Of a DNA stretch of 64,000 bases, positions 19,231-28,839 are shown piece after piece (position 1 is the first letter of the stretch; each line of letters starts with the position of its first letter). The stretch covers positions 7,812,001 through 7,876,000 of the forward strand of contig NZ_JAZIFX010000001.1 in the NCBI RefSeq assembly GCF_036634175.1, read 5' to 3'. The notes under the pieces were generated by a model. The model had not been told where the DNA came from. It worked only from the letters and a program-made list of their open reading frames with translations, and made no database searches. A program made the translations under genes and the position numbers. This stretch comes from Streptomyces sp. P9-A2. GTDB taxonomy: Bacteria; Actinomycetota; Actinomycetes; Streptomycetales; Streptomycetaceae.

Positions 19231-20103
19231 ATGACCTCCTTCCTCAAGCACCTCGGCGGTCACGCCGGCCGCGTCGTTCTGGCCCTGGTCTTCGCGCTCC
19301 CGCTCGTCTTCATGTTCGTGTCGTCGCTCAAGCCGGACGACCAGATCTTCGGTGACCTGGACTCCCTGCGCGCCTTCTTGCCGGTCGGCGCCCTGTCGCT
19401 GGACCACTACACGGCTGTGTTCGAGCGTGTCCCGGCGGCACGGTTCCTGCTGAACTCCGTGCTGATCTCTTCGATCACCGTGGTGCTCGGCATCGTCGTC
19501 AACAGCATGGCCGCCTTCGCCCTGTCACGGATGCAGTGGCCCGGCCGGAAGCTCGTCCTGACCGCGGTCATCGCCACCCTCATCGTGCCGTTCGAGACCT
19601 TCGCACTGCCGCTGGTGTGGTGGGTCAACCAACTGCCGCTGCTGCGCGTCAACGGCTTCCACCTGGAGTGGAGCACCGGCTGGATGGATACCTACCAGGT
19701 GCAGATCCTGCCGTTCGTCGCCAACGCCTTCTCGGTCTTCTTCTTTCACCAGTACTTCCAGAGCATCCCGAAGGAGCTGGACGAGGCAGCCATCGTGGAC
19801 GGCGCCGGCTGGTTCACCATCTACCGCCGCATCGTCATGCCGCTGTCCGGACCGGCCATCGCCACCGTGGCCATCCTCACCTTCCTGCCGGCCTGGAACT
19901 CCTACCTGTGGCCGCTGATGGTCGTGCAGAGCGAGGAACTGCGGCCGGTGATGGTGGGCATCTCCTACTTCTTCCAGCTGAACGTGGGATGGGGCCAGAT
20001 CATGGCGTACTCCTCCATGATCACCGTGCCGATCCTGGCTCTCTTCGTGGCGTTCCAGCGTTCCTTCGTCAACAGCATCGCCTCCACCGGCGTCAAGGGC
20101 TGA
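19231..20103 (+). CDS. ABC sugar importer permease 2 (MalG type)
   Basis: A 290-residue permease, one base downstream of the first, with six predicted helices. The EAA loop is ELDEAAIVDGAGWFTIYRRIVMP. The C-terminus ends RSFVNSIASTGVKG, typical of the CUT1 MalG group. It forms a heterodimer with the preceding permease. The spacing implies translational coupling. Confidence 0.92.
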   Translation: MTSFLKHLGGHAGRVVLALVFALPLVFMFVSSLKPDDQIFGDLDSLRAFLPVGALSLDHYTAVFERVPAARFLLNSVLISSITVVLGIVVNSMAAFALSRMQWPGRKLVLTAVIATLIVPFETFALPLVWWVNQLPLLRVNGFHLEWSTGWMDTYQVQILPFVANAFSVFFFHQYFQSIPKELDEAAIVDGAGWFTIYRRIVMPLSGPAIATVAILTFLPAWNSYLWPLMVVQSEELRPVMVGISYFFQLNVGWGQIMAYSSMITVPILALFVAFQRSFVNSIASTGVKG

Positions 20104-20185
20104 CCCCGCACAGCGCCACCACGCCGTTCACCCTCCTCGTCCTCATGACTCCCGTGTGCTTCGCGCACCCTGAGAAAGGCCCTGT

Positions 20186-21664
20186 GTGTCCACGTCGCCT
20201 GCCGACCCCCACCTCCCGGCCATACATCTGCGACCGTCCCGCAACTGGATCAACGACCCCAATGGGCTGGTCTTCCACGACGGCCACTACCACGTGTTCT
20301 TCCAGTACAACCCGCACGGCCCGCAGCACTCGAACGTGCACTGGGGCCACTTCCGCAGCCCCGACCTGATCAACTGGGAGCCCCTCCCCGTAGCCCTCAC
20401 CCCCACACCCGGCGGCTATGACGCCGACGGCTGCTACTCGGGCAACGCAGTCTCCGTCGACGACCGCATGGTGGCCTTCTACTCCGCCCACCGCAACGAC
20501 CGCTGGTGGCAGCCGATCACGACCGCCGAGTCGTACGACAACGGCCACACATGGGCCAAACGTCCGGAACTGCTCATCGCTGAGCCGCCTGCCGGCACCA
20601 CCATGTACCGGGACCCCTACGTCTGGCGGCAGGACGAGCGCTGGCGGATGCTGGTCGGCTCCGCCCTCGACGACGGCCGCGCCGCAGCGCTGCTGTACGA
20701 GTCCGACGACCTGGAAAACTGGGCGTACCTCGGCCCCTTCCACACCAGCGACGCCGCGCCCTGCACCGGCCCGATCGGCTGGGAATGCCCCCAGTACGCG
20801 ACGTTCGGCGACCGGAGCATCCTGATCGTCAGCGACTGGACCCCGCAGAACGGCCCCAGCCACACCACCGTCCACACCGGCCATGAAAAGAACGGCCGCT
20901 TCACGCCAGCCGCCTCCCCCGTACCGCTGGACCACGGCCCCGACATCTACGCTCCCGCCCTGCTGAAGGCCCCCGGGGAAGACCGGTGGCTGTTGTGGGG
21001 CTGGGCCTGGGAGGCCCGCGACGACGGCTGGGCGCACGAAGCGGGCTGGGCAGGCGTTCTCACGCTTCCCCGCGAGGTGAGCCTCACCGCTGACGGCACG
21101 GTTGTCCAACGCCCCGCCCGCGAACTGCTGGCGCTGCGCGGCGCGCGTGTACTGCACCGCACCGGCCACGTCACGCGTCCCGAGCCGGCCGAACTCGGTC
21201 AGGTCAGCCGCACCTTCGACCTCACCGCCGCCCTGATCCCCGACCCCACCGGTACGAGCGGGCTGCGCCTGGTCACCTCGGCGGACGGCTCCGAGTACCT
21301 CGACATCAGCCTCGACCCCGCGGCGGGGCACCTCATCGTCGACCGCGGCCACGCGTCACTGGACGCGCGTGCGCGGGGAGGCTCGTACACCGCCCCGTGT
21401 CCGGCGGCGACCCGCCCGGGCACCCCCGTCGAACTGCGCATGATCGTGGACCGTTCGATAGCAGAGGTCTATCTGGCCGACGAGCAGGTCCTCACCTTGA
21501 GGTTCTATCCGCTCGCCGACGGGCCGTGGCGGCTGCAGGCCCGTACGACAGGCGCCGGACGCAGCGACTTCGCCGTCGAAGCATGGAACCTGGCCCCGGG
21601 CGGTGTCCATCAGGAGACGGTTCTGGCAGGCCAGGGGCGGGACGCTGAACTCACACGACCCTGA
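20186..21664 (+). CDS. Cytoplasmic GH32 beta-fructosidase (sucrose/fructo-oligosaccharide hydrolase)
   Basis: A 492-residue GH32 enzyme without a signal peptide. The nucleophile motif is WINDPNG with Asp24, the transition-state motif YRDP has Asp143, and the acid/base motif is WECP with Glu200. A C-terminal beta-sandwich begins near residue 340. The GTG start follows GAGAAAGG. It hydrolyses imported fructosides to fructose and glucose inside the cell. Because the secreted levanase is broken, it may now serve only oligomers or sucrose that arrive preformed. Confidence 0.92.
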   Translation: MSTSPADPHLPAIHLRPSRNWINDPNGLVFHDGHYHVFFQYNPHGPQHSNVHWGHFRSPDLINWEPLPVALTPTPGGYDADGCYSGNAVSVDDRMVAFYSAHRNDRWWQPITTAESYDNGHTWAKRPELLIAEPPAGTTMYRDPYVWRQDERWRMLVGSALDDGRAAALLYESDDLENWAYLGPFHTSDAAPCTGPIGWECPQYATFGDRSILIVSDWTPQNGPSHTTVHTGHEKNGRFTPAASPVPLDHGPDIYAPALLKAPGEDRWLLWGWAWEARDDGWAHEAGWAGVLTLPREVSLTADGTVVQRPARELLALRGARVLHRTGHVTRPEPAELGQVSRTFDLTAALIPDPTGTSGLRLVTSADGSEYLDISLDPAAGHLIVDRGHASLDARARGGSYTAPCPAATRPGTPVELRMIVDRSIAEVYLADEQVLTLRFYPLADGPWRLQARTTGAGRSDFAVEAWNLAPGGVHQETVLAGQGRDAELTRP

Positions 21665-21866
21665 CGAGCCGGATGGGTACGTCTTGTTCCGTAGCTCGTC
21701 CACCTGAAAGACAAATCCGCCTGCACGCGTTCAGGTCACGCAGCCTGCAACGCATGCGGTCGGTTACGTCCCTCGCGGCACGTCGCGTGCACCCGGCGCG
21801 CGCCTCGGCTGCGTCCGTAGCGCGGGGCGACAGCCCCGCGCCCATCCTGAAAGGCAGACAGTCACC

Positions 21867-22001
21867 ATGGCCCGATCCGGGTCCACCGGCAGCATCACCG
21901 TGCTCGGCGAGTGCGTCGCCGACCTTTTCGAAGACCCCGCCCAGTCCGGGCCCGACGGGCTGTCGTTGCGTGCCCTGCCCGGTGGCGGCCCCGCCAACTG
22001 A
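21867..22001 (+). pseudogene. Fructokinase (PfkB family), first 44 codons only
   Basis: An ATG after AAAGGCAGACA opens a frame reading ITVLGECVADLFEDP and ending LPGGGPAN. This is the N-terminus of a PfkB-type fructokinase, where GGGPAN normally continues into VAVALARLG. The next base is the first base of an IS3-family element, whose TGA supplies the stop. The rest of the kinase is not found downstream, so it was deleted, not merely split. Fructose released by the GH32 enzyme must be phosphorylated elsewhere. Confidence 0.85.
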
Positions 22002-22068
22002 AGCTCCCCCTTTGACCTGGACGGCCTGATACTGGGACGGAAGGTCCCGGAGGAAGCAGTCACAGGTA

Positions 22069-22366
22069 GTGAGCAAGAAGAGCAATACGAGCAAGCGGTA
22101 CACGGCGGATTTCAAGCGGGATGCCGGCGCTGTCGTCGGACAAGACGGTCACCGAGGTCGCCCGGGACCTGGGGGTGAGTCCGGAGGGTCTGCGTGGCTG
22201 GGTGAAGCAGGCCAAGGCCGATCGGGGCGAGGGGCCTGCCGGGGCTCTGACCAGCGCCGAGCGGGAAGAACTCGCCCAGCTGCGGCGCAAGGTCCGCGAG
22301 CTGGAGAAGACGGTCGACATCCTGGGAAAAGCGACCGCCTTCTTCGCGCAGGACAAGATGAGGTAG
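22069..22366 (+). pseudogene. IS3-family OrfA, frameshifted
   Basis: The reading starts MSKKSNTSKRYTADFKRDA, then shifts frame near 22120 to SSDKTVTEVARDLGVS, the helix-turn-helix. It continues through a leucine-zipper-like segment (LAQLRRKVRELEKTVDIL) to the stop at 22366. The shift accidentally puts the first 18 codons in the same frame as orfB, so a long chimeric frame is open from 22069 to 23280. A missing stretch of one or more bases is the likeliest cause. Confidence 0.75.
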
Positions 22367-22368
22367 AC

Positions 22369-23280
22369 ACCGCCGCGCGGTGCCGATTCATCGACGCGGA
22401 GAAGGCATCGGACGACAATCTTGCAGGTCACAGCGTGGCGCTGCTGTGCCGTGCCCTGGGAGTGCCACGCTCTGCCTACTACGCGCACCGGGCGGCCGCG
22501 CCGGCGCGCCGGGCCGCACGGCGCGAGGAGGAACGCCTGGTGGACGAGATCCGGGTGCTCCACGCCGGATCGCGCGGCGCCTACGGGGCCCCGCGGATCC
22601 ACGCCGCCCTGCGGCGGGCCGGGCGGGCGGTGAACGGTAAGAAGGTCGAGCGGCTGATGCGCAAGCACCGGATCGTCGGGATCACCCGCCGCCGGCGGCG
22701 GGGCCTGACCCGGCAGGCGAAGCGGGCGGTGTTCGCCGCCGACCTGATCGGCCGGGACTTCACCGCACCCCGCCCCGGGATGCGGCTGGTCGGTGACATG
22801 ACCGAACTCGTCACACTTGAGGGGAAGTTGTATCTGGCGACCTGTATCGATCTTGCGACGCGGGAGGTGATCGGCTGGGCGATGGCCGACCACCACCGCG
22901 CCGCGCTGCCGGTCGCCGCCCTGCGGATGGCGGCCGGCCGCGGTGGCCCGGAGGACGGCTGCATCATGCACACCGACCGCGGCAGCGAATACACGAGTGA
23001 CGAATTCCGCACCGAAATGCGCACGTTGCGCATGAGGCAGTCGATGGGACGTGTCGGCTCTTGTTACGATAACGCTGCTGCGGAAAGCTGGTTCGCCGTC
23101 CTCAAAGCGGAGATCGGAACCACCGTCCGGGAGACCCGCGAGGCCGCCCGGGCCGACGTCTTCCGCTACATCGAGATCGAGTACAACCGCAGCCGACTCC
23201 GCAGGCACCCCGAGTACGGGTACGTCACCCCGCTCGAAACGAGAACCTTGCTCAGGCAGGACCTCACCCCCGCAGCGTAA
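22369..23280 (+). CDS. IS3-family OrfB transposase (DDE domain)
   Basis: An intact orfB with the HTH_21-like segment RGAYGAPRIHAALRRAG and an rve-type DDE core: Asp in GDMTELVTLEGK, Asp in HTDRGSEYTS, and Glu in DNAAAESWFAVLK. There is no convincing own start codon, since IS3 elements normally make OrfAB by -1 frameshifting near the end of orfA (about 22350). With orfA broken, mobility in trans only is likely. Confidence 0.85.
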   Translation, partial: TAARCRFIDAEKASDDNLAGHSVALLCRALGVPRSAYYAHRAAAPARRAARREEERLVDEIRVLHAGSRGAYGAPRIHAALRRAGRAVNGKKVERLMRKHRIVGITRRRRRGLTRQAKRAVFAADLIGRDFTAPRPGMRLVGDMTELVTLEGKLYLATCIDLATREVIGWAMADHHRAALPVAALRMAAGRGGPEDGCIMHTDRGSEYTSDEFRTEMRTLRMRQSMGRVGSCYDNAAAESWFAVLKAEIGTTVRETREAARADVFRYIEIEYNRSRLRRHPEYGYVTPLETRTLLRQDLTPAA

Positions 23281-23313
23281 ACACCCGCTGTCCAGGACCC
23301 GGGGGGAACTTCA

Positions 23314-23742
23314 GTGGATGCCGACGGCACCGTCCTGGACATCCTCGTGCAGAACCGGCGGGACACCGCTGCGGCCAGGCGGTTCTTCCGCAGGCTGCTG
23401 AAGACGACCCGCACGGTGCCGCGGGTGATGGTCACCGACAGGCTCCGCTCCTACGGCGCGGCCCACCGCGAGGTGACGCCCTCCGTGGAACACCGTTCGC
23501 ACAAGGGCCTGAACAACCGGGCCGAGAACTCCCACCAGCCCACCCGGCAACGCGAACGCGCCATGAAGGGCTTCCGTAGCGTCGGCGGAGCCCAGCAATT
23601 TCTGTCCGCGTTCAGCGGCATCTCACCCCGCTTCCGGCCCTGCCGCCACCTGATGAGCGCGCACGGTTACCGAGCCGAGATGGCCATCCGCTTCGCGATC
23701 TGGGACCAGATCACCGGCGCCGACCGGCCCACCACGGCCTGA
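23314..23742 (+). pseudogene. IS6-family transposase, C-terminal part
   Basis: The frame enters directly from the IS3 boundary as VDADGTVLDILVQNRRD, which is internal to IS6-family transposases. It keeps the second Asp region (VMVTDRLRSYG) and the Glu region (LNNRAENSHQPTRQRER). The N-terminal third, with the zinc-ribbon/HTH and first Asp, is missing. IS6 elements often mediate adjacent deletions, which may explain the loss of the rest of the fructokinase. Confidence 0.88.
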
Positions 23743-24011
23743 ACACAGGACCGGACCGCAAGCCCACCACGCCCCCGGCACACCGTCAGACACCGACCCA
23801 CCCAACAACCTGACAGCGCCCTCCCGACGAGAACTCGTCGCCACCACGCGAATCCCGCCCCGCCCCTGCCGGTTCCGGGCTCCGACCCGCCTCGCCGCCG
23901 CTCCGCCCGGTGTGCCGGGGAGCGGGCCGCACAGACGTATCACTCGCTCGATCGGGCTAACTCCGGGCCCGGAAGGATCACCGGGGCCGCCCGCACTCAT
24001 ACGCTCCACGA

Positions 24012-26162
24012 GTGACTCGTACGAACGCCTTGAACACCGGCCGCGACGACTTCCTCAGCTGGGCGACGGGGGAGAGAGGCGTCGCCCTGCCGGTGCGCCT
24101 CACGGACGCTGTGCTGACGATGCTCGCGCTGCGCGGAGCGGACCGCAGGGCGGGCGTGCCGGAGCCGACCCCCGGCCTGCTGCGGCAGGTGCTGCACGAG
24201 GACCTGCCGCAGTTGCTGTGCGCCGGTGACGACGAGCTGGACGCCCTGCCCGGCGTCCTCGGCACCCTCGCCGACCGGGTCCGGGCAGCGGGCCGGCTCA
24301 ACGCCAAGCGTCACGCGCGCCTGCTCGCCGCCGTCGAGGACGCCGTGCCCGGCTTCCGCCGCGCCATGGCGGACCCGGCGAATCTGACCTGGCACCGCTG
24401 GTACGCGTCGCTGCTGACCGCCGACGGTGTCGACCCGGACGACCCCGCCGCCGTGGGGGCCTGGCTCGACGCCCACGAGAACACACCGCACGCCGACCGG
24501 CCGGCTCTGCCCGAGCCGCTGCACCGTTCCGACCTCGCGGAACGGACGTTCGCCGTGCGGATCCATCTCGGCGAGGCGCTGCTCGCCGCGTTCGCCCGCG
24601 ACACCCGCGAGGCATCACCGGCGGGCCCGCTGCTGCCCACACCGCCGCTGGACGACCGACGCCCCGACGACGCGCTCGGCAGTGAACTGGAGCGCATCGC
24701 CGATGTGTTGACCGACCAGTGGACCGCGGCGGGGCTTACGGAGGCGTTCGCCGCCCGGCACGCCGCACTCGCCCCCGCCCCGGAGACGATGCCGCACGTC
24801 GCGCTCGCCGACCGCATGCTCGACGAACACCTCGACTACTACGGCGACTCGTCCGTCCCGCTGCCGCCCCCGCCGGCCGTCCCGTCGCCCGACGAGATCC
24901 GGGACCTGCTGCACGCCGCCCCGCTTCTCGCGGCGCTCGCGGCCGGGACCTTCGACGACGAGCTGCGCGACGTCGCGGAACGCTGCGGCCTGCCCGGCCC
25001 CGCCACCGCCGTGTGGGCCGACGGCACCCCGCAGGAGCTGCTCGAGCTGGCCGCCGACGTCCTGGCCGCCCAGGCCGAACGGCTGCCGCTGGTCACCGGC
25101 CCGCAGGAGGCGTACTCGTTCGACGCAGCGCACCTCCTCTACTCGCTGTACGAACGCGGCAGCACCCCCGACTCGGTCGCCCGCAAGATCGCCGACGCGA
25201 AGTCCGACGACCTGCCGCCCGAACTGGAGGACGCTCCGACGCCCGTGTCGCGCAACGCCCCCGACGCCTACGAGCTCCCGTCGCCCGAGGAACTGTCCCA
25301 ACTCCTCGGGATGCCCTCCGTCACGGACGCCGACCGCGCCGAACTCGACGCCCCCGCACACGGCCTGGCCTCACTCGTGGACCAACTGGCCTCCACCGGC
25401 TGCGTCTTCCGTACCGGCGACACCTACGGGCTCACCCCGCTCGGCGCCGCCGTCATGCGCCACGTGCTCACCGCAGGCCATGTGGCCGCCCCCGACCAGG
25501 AAACCGTGGCGGAGTGGAACGCGGCCGAGACCGTGGCCGCCACCCGCCACTGGCCCACCCGGATCGCCGCCGCCACGCTTGCCGCGTGGGCCGCGCACCG
25601 CGGTGGCACGGACGAGGCATGGGGCGAACTGCTCGGCGCCGTCTCCGCGGCCAAGGCCGACGAGGCCGATGCCGCCCGCACGTCCGAGTACTTCGCCCGC
25701 CTCGATGTCGCCGCGATCCCCGACACGGCACTGCGCGCCGCGCTCACCGACCCGGTGACCGGGGCCGCCGCCCGCGGGCTGCTGCTGGCCCGGGGAGAGT
25801 CCGTCCCCGAGGACACGGTCCCCCTCACCGCCCGCGCCACGGTGCTCGTCGAGGAGCTGGACCAGCGCTGGATCGACGACATGCTCGGCCATGTGAAGCG
25901 CCGGTACGACGCGGACGAGACGGGCACCCCGGCCGCGGCCGACATCCCGCCGACGACTCTGCTCCCCGCCTTCGACACGGCGGCCGCCGCCTGGCCCGGC
26001 GGCGCTGCAGCCCTCGCCGGCGCCCTGGTCGAGGCGGACCCGGGCACGTCGCTGCGCATCCTGGACACCCTGCACGCCCACCACCCGGACCGCACGGTGG
26101 CAGACGCGGCGGCCCACGCGAAGAAGACGGCGCAGCGGGCATCGTCCGGGCGCCGCCGCTGA
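24012..26162 (+). CDS. Conserved-looking protein of unknown function (716 aa)
   Basis: I do not recognise this family. The product is acidic, Ala- and Asp-rich and predicted mostly helical, with no signal peptide, membrane segment or nucleotide-binding motif. A Pro-rich stretch (LPPPPAVPSPDEI, near residues 280-292) divides it into two parts, and the C-terminus is basic (KKTAQRASSGRRR). Codon use is typical of the window. The GTG start has no strong ribosome binding site, so the true start could differ. It stands alone between an IS6 fragment and a convergent prenyl synthetase gene. Confidence 0.7.
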   Translation: MTRTNALNTGRDDFLSWATGERGVALPVRLTDAVLTMLALRGADRRAGVPEPTPGLLRQVLHEDLPQLLCAGDDELDALPGVLGTLADRVRAAGRLNAKRHARLLAAVEDAVPGFRRAMADPANLTWHRWYASLLTADGVDPDDPAAVGAWLDAHENTPHADRPALPEPLHRSDLAERTFAVRIHLGEALLAAFARDTREASPAGPLLPTPPLDDRRPDDALGSELERIADVLTDQWTAAGLTEAFAARHAALAPAPETMPHVALADRMLDEHLDYYGDSSVPLPPPPAVPSPDEIRDLLHAAPLLAALAAGTFDDELRDVAERCGLPGPATAVWADGTPQELLELAADVLAAQAERLPLVTGPQEAYSFDAAHLLYSLYERGSTPDSVARKIADAKSDDLPPELEDAPTPVSRNAPDAYELPSPEELSQLLGMPSVTDADRAELDAPAHGLASLVDQLASTGCVFRTGDTYGLTPLGAAVMRHVLTAGHVAAPDQETVAEWNAAETVAATRHWPTRIAAATLAAWAAHRGGTDEAWGELLGAVSAAKADEADAARTSEYFARLDVAAIPDTALRAALTDPVTGAAARGLLLARGESVPEDTVPLTARATVLVEELDQRWIDDMLGHVKRRYDADETGTPAAADIPPTTLLPAFDTAAAAWPGGAAALAGALVEADPGTSLRILDTLHAHHPDRTVADAAAHAKKTAQRASSGRRR

Positions 26163-26331
26163 CATGCCCCGGCCCCGGCCCCGGCCGACAGCCTGCAAGC
26201 GCGCCCACCCCGCTGCGGCCCACCACCGCAGCAGCCGCCGACTGCTGCGCACCTGGGTCCTCGGCGGTCTCATCAACGAGTACGGATACGCCGCCTGACC
26301 CGTGGCGATGACTTTTCGAGCGGTACACGCT

Positions 26332-27441
26332 TCACCAACTGCGGTCGAGCAGGCAGGCGAACAACGCGTCCAGATCCTCGGCCGCGCCCCGCGCGAAGGG
26401 CACCCCGCGCAGACCGTGACGCGCGGCGTCCAGATGCCGACGCGCCTCCTCACGGGCTGCGGCCCGCCCGCCCGCCTCCTCCACCAGCATGGCGGCATGC
26501 GCCGTAGCCGCGCCGTCCAGCAACCCGGGCGCCTCCAGCAGCACCGCCAGTTCCCGCGCGGCCGGCCCGTCCCCGGCCAGCGCCGCGAGTACGGGGTAGG
26601 TCTTCTTGCGCAGCCGCAGGTCGCCGTGGACGGGCTTGCCCGTCACCGCCGGCTCACCCCAGATGCCCAGCAGGTCGTCCACCGCCTGGAAGGCCACGCC
26701 CAGATGCCGCCCAGCCTGCTCCAGCACCGCCACGGTCCCGGCAGGCGCACCGCCCAGCACCGCACCGAGCGCGATCGCACAACCCAGCAAGGACCCGGTC
26801 TTGCCCTCCGCCATCGACCGGTACTGCCCAGGATCCACCGCACCGGCTCCGCTCCACGGACGCCGCTCGAATCGCAGGTCCTCCGCCTGCCCGCACACGA
26901 GCGCGTTGAGCGTCTCACCCAACCGCCGGACCGCTTCCCCCGTCCAGGGCCCCGGTGTCTCGGCCAGGCACTGCACGGCGAGAGCCAGTAGCGCGTCGCC
27001 GGCCAGGACGGCCGGACCCGTCCCATAGGTCTTCCACACCGCCGGGCGCTGCCGCCGCAGGCCGTCACCGTCCATGATGTCGTCGTGCAGCAGGGGGAAC
27101 GTGTGCACCAGCTCCACAGCCACCGCACCCGCGACAGCCACTCCACCGTCCGCCCCCACCGCCTCGGCCCCCAGCACGGCGAGCGCCTGCCGCACCCCCT
27201 TGCCCTCGGAGCCGCCCGGATCCGGCGTCCCGGCTGCATCGCTCCAGCCCAGCGCGTACGCCGCCATCTCACCGGTCCAGGGATGCAGCCGCCCCACCGC
27301 CTCCACCAGCGACGGCCGCACCAGCTCACGACAACGCTTCAGCACACCGCCCACCGCGGCGCCGTGACCGTGCGACACTCCCGTCGCAGCGGCGTCCGCC
27401 GAGCCGGAGGGGGAGTACACCGACGACATGGAGGAACTCAT
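26332..27441 (-). CDS. Polyprenyl synthetase family protein (trans-isoprenyl diphosphate synthase)
   Basis: A 369-residue protein of the all-alpha isoprenyl diphosphate synthase family, which condenses isopentenyl diphosphate with allylic diphosphates. The first Asp-rich motif is complete: DDIMD at residues 120-124. The second, expected as DDxxD, is DDLLG at 255-259, so its last Asp is lost. KTYPVLAAL and GKTGSLLG match conserved lysine regions. The ATG overlaps the TPR stop (ATGA), so the two are co-translated. No terpene cyclase is in the window. The altered second motif may mean altered product length or weak activity. Confidence 0.85.
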   Translation of the reverse strand: MSSSMSSVYSPSGSADAAATGVSHGHGAAVGGVLKRCRELVRPSLVEAVGRLHPWTGEMAAYALGWSDAAGTPDPGGSEGKGVRQALAVLGAEAVGADGGVAVAGAVAVELVHTFPLLHDDIMDGDGLRRQRPAVWKTYGTGPAVLAGDALLALAVQCLAETPGPWTGEAVRRLGETLNALVCGQAEDLRFERRPWSGAGAVDPGQYRSMAEGKTGSLLGCAIALGAVLGGAPAGTVAVLEQAGRHLGVAFQAVDDLLGIWGEPAVTGKPVHGDLRLRKKTYPVLAALAGDGPAARELAVLLEAPGLLDGAATAHAAMLVEEAGGRAAAREEARRHLDAARHGLRGVPFARGAAEDLDALFACLLDRSW

Positions 27442-28571
27442 CGCAGCCCCTCCACGCCGGCCGCCTGCAGGGCCTCCGTCCCGCCCGCAGGCAGCACCGG
27501 CCCCCGGCCTCCGTCCGGTAGCGGCCCCAGACCCAGTTCAGCCGCCGCCTTCTCCACCATCTCCCTGGCGTGCCGCAGCCCGATGCGGTCGAGCATCGAG
27601 CGCAGCTCCGCCAGCTCGGCGGCGCTCCGCGCAGCGTCCCGGCCCAGCCGGGCACGCGCCTTGACCAGCCCCAGTCGCGACAGTGCCGTCCCCCGCGGCT
27701 CCTCGATCTCGCGGAACTCCTCCAGCGCCCGCGCATACAGCTCCCGGGCCTCGGCGTAACGACCAGCCCGGTACAGCACGTTGCCCCGCATCTTGTGGTT
27801 GTAGGCGAGGGCGCTCGACAACTGCATCTCGCGGCAGGCCTCCTCCGCCCGCGACAGCAGCGACAGGGCACGCTCCACTTCTTCGTCGCGTACGGACACC
27901 ACATCCGCGATGCCCCGCAGCGCCCATGCCCACCCGCGCCGGTCTTCCGCACGCAGCGCCGTCTCGGCCGCCTCCTCGAACAGTGCCAGCGCCTTGTCGT
28001 AGGAACCGGTGTTGCGGTGCATCTGCGCGATGCCCTCCAGTGCCCACACCGTGTGCCGTGCCTCACCGCGACGACGGGCCTCGGCCAGCAATTGCTCGTG
28101 CAGTCTCCCCACAGCCTCGTAGTCGCCCTGTATTCGCCCCGTTTCGGCGAGCCCCGCCAGCGAATGGCCCCGTACGACGACGTCACCGCCCCGCTTGCCC
28201 ATCTCGGCCGCCAGCCGCAGCAACCGGTACGCCAGAGGGAACGCCCCCCGCTGCCGGGCCAGCGTGCCCCCGCTCCACAGGGCCCACGCCATCGCGCCCT
28301 CGTGGCCGGCCGAACGCGCCGCCCGGTAGCTCGCCTTCCACGCCCGGTCGGCCTCCTCGATCCGCCCCAGCCTCCGGTACGCCTCCGCCACGGCCAGCCC
28401 GCAGCGGGCCATCTCCCGCCGGTCACCGGCCTGCTCCGCCGCTCGCAGCTCCTCGACGCCCCGGGCGAGCACCTCGGGCAGGGAGGCGTTCACCGACAGC
28501 GACCCGAGAGCCCCTTGGCACTCCGGCGCGGAAGCCTTCACCCGCTCCGTCCCACTTACCTGACTGGGCAT
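27438..28571 (-). CDS. Tetratricopeptide-repeat protein
   Basis: A 377-residue protein made of repeated helix pairs, for example YRRLGRIEEADRAWKAS, YDKALALFEEAAETAL and YRAGRYAEARELYARALEEF, running from about residue 30 to 330. It has no HTH or enzyme motif and is presumably a protein-binding scaffold. The ATG at 28571 follows AAGGAG at seven bases. It is the first gene of a two-gene operon with the prenyl synthetase. A partner role in controlling or presenting that enzyme is possible but unproven. Confidence 0.85.
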   Translation of the reverse strand: MPSQVSGTERVKASAPECQGALGSLSVNASLPEVLARGVEELRAAEQAGDRREMARCGLAVAEAYRRLGRIEEADRAWKASYRAARSAGHEGAMAWALWSGGTLARQRGAFPLAYRLLRLAAEMGKRGGDVVVRGHSLAGLAETGRIQGDYEAVGRLHEQLLAEARRRGEARHTVWALEGIAQMHRNTGSYDKALALFEEAAETALRAEDRRGWAWALRGIADVVSVRDEEVERALSLLSRAEEACREMQLSSALAYNHKMRGNVLYRAGRYAEARELYARALEEFREIEEPRGTALSRLGLVKARARLGRDAARSAAELAELRSMLDRIGLRHAREMVEKAAAELGLGPLPDGGRGPVLPAGGTEALQAAGVEGLR

Positions 28572-28839
28572 CAAAACTCTCCTTCGGTCGCCTTGGCGAC
28601 CAAGATGGCGACGGCATGAGGAGGTTCCGCATGAGCCGCGAGATCAGTCTCCTTATGGGTGCCGGGTCATCCTCAAGTGCTACGAGCGGCACGCGAAAGT
28701 CGTCGGCGAGGTGTACGGCGGCCCTGCGGCAGCCGGCGGCTGCGGAGCGGTGGCAGTTGCACGGACCAGTGACGAGTCGGCGCGCGACCCTACGTGCCTG
28801 CTGCTTGCCGGCCGGGCGGTCCGTGGCGGGGGCGGTGTG

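Larger units (their letters stand above)
21999..23313 (+). mobile_element. IS3-family insertion sequence (1315 bp)
   Basis: The ends are imperfect inverted repeats. The left begins TGAAGCTCCCCCTTTGACCT, and the right, on the minus strand, begins TGAAGTTCCCCCCGGGTCCT; TGA ends are typical of IS3. It carries orfA and orfB. No 3-bp target duplication flanks it (AAC at left, GTG at right), and the right side abuts a truncated IS6 gene, so a deletion followed or accompanied the insertion. Confidence 0.88.

Noticed and set aside
22069..23280. A single 403-residue transposase spanning orfA and orfB.
   Set aside because: The first 18 codons are orfA, then about 250 bases are out of the true orfA frame; the open frame is produced by the orfA lesion.
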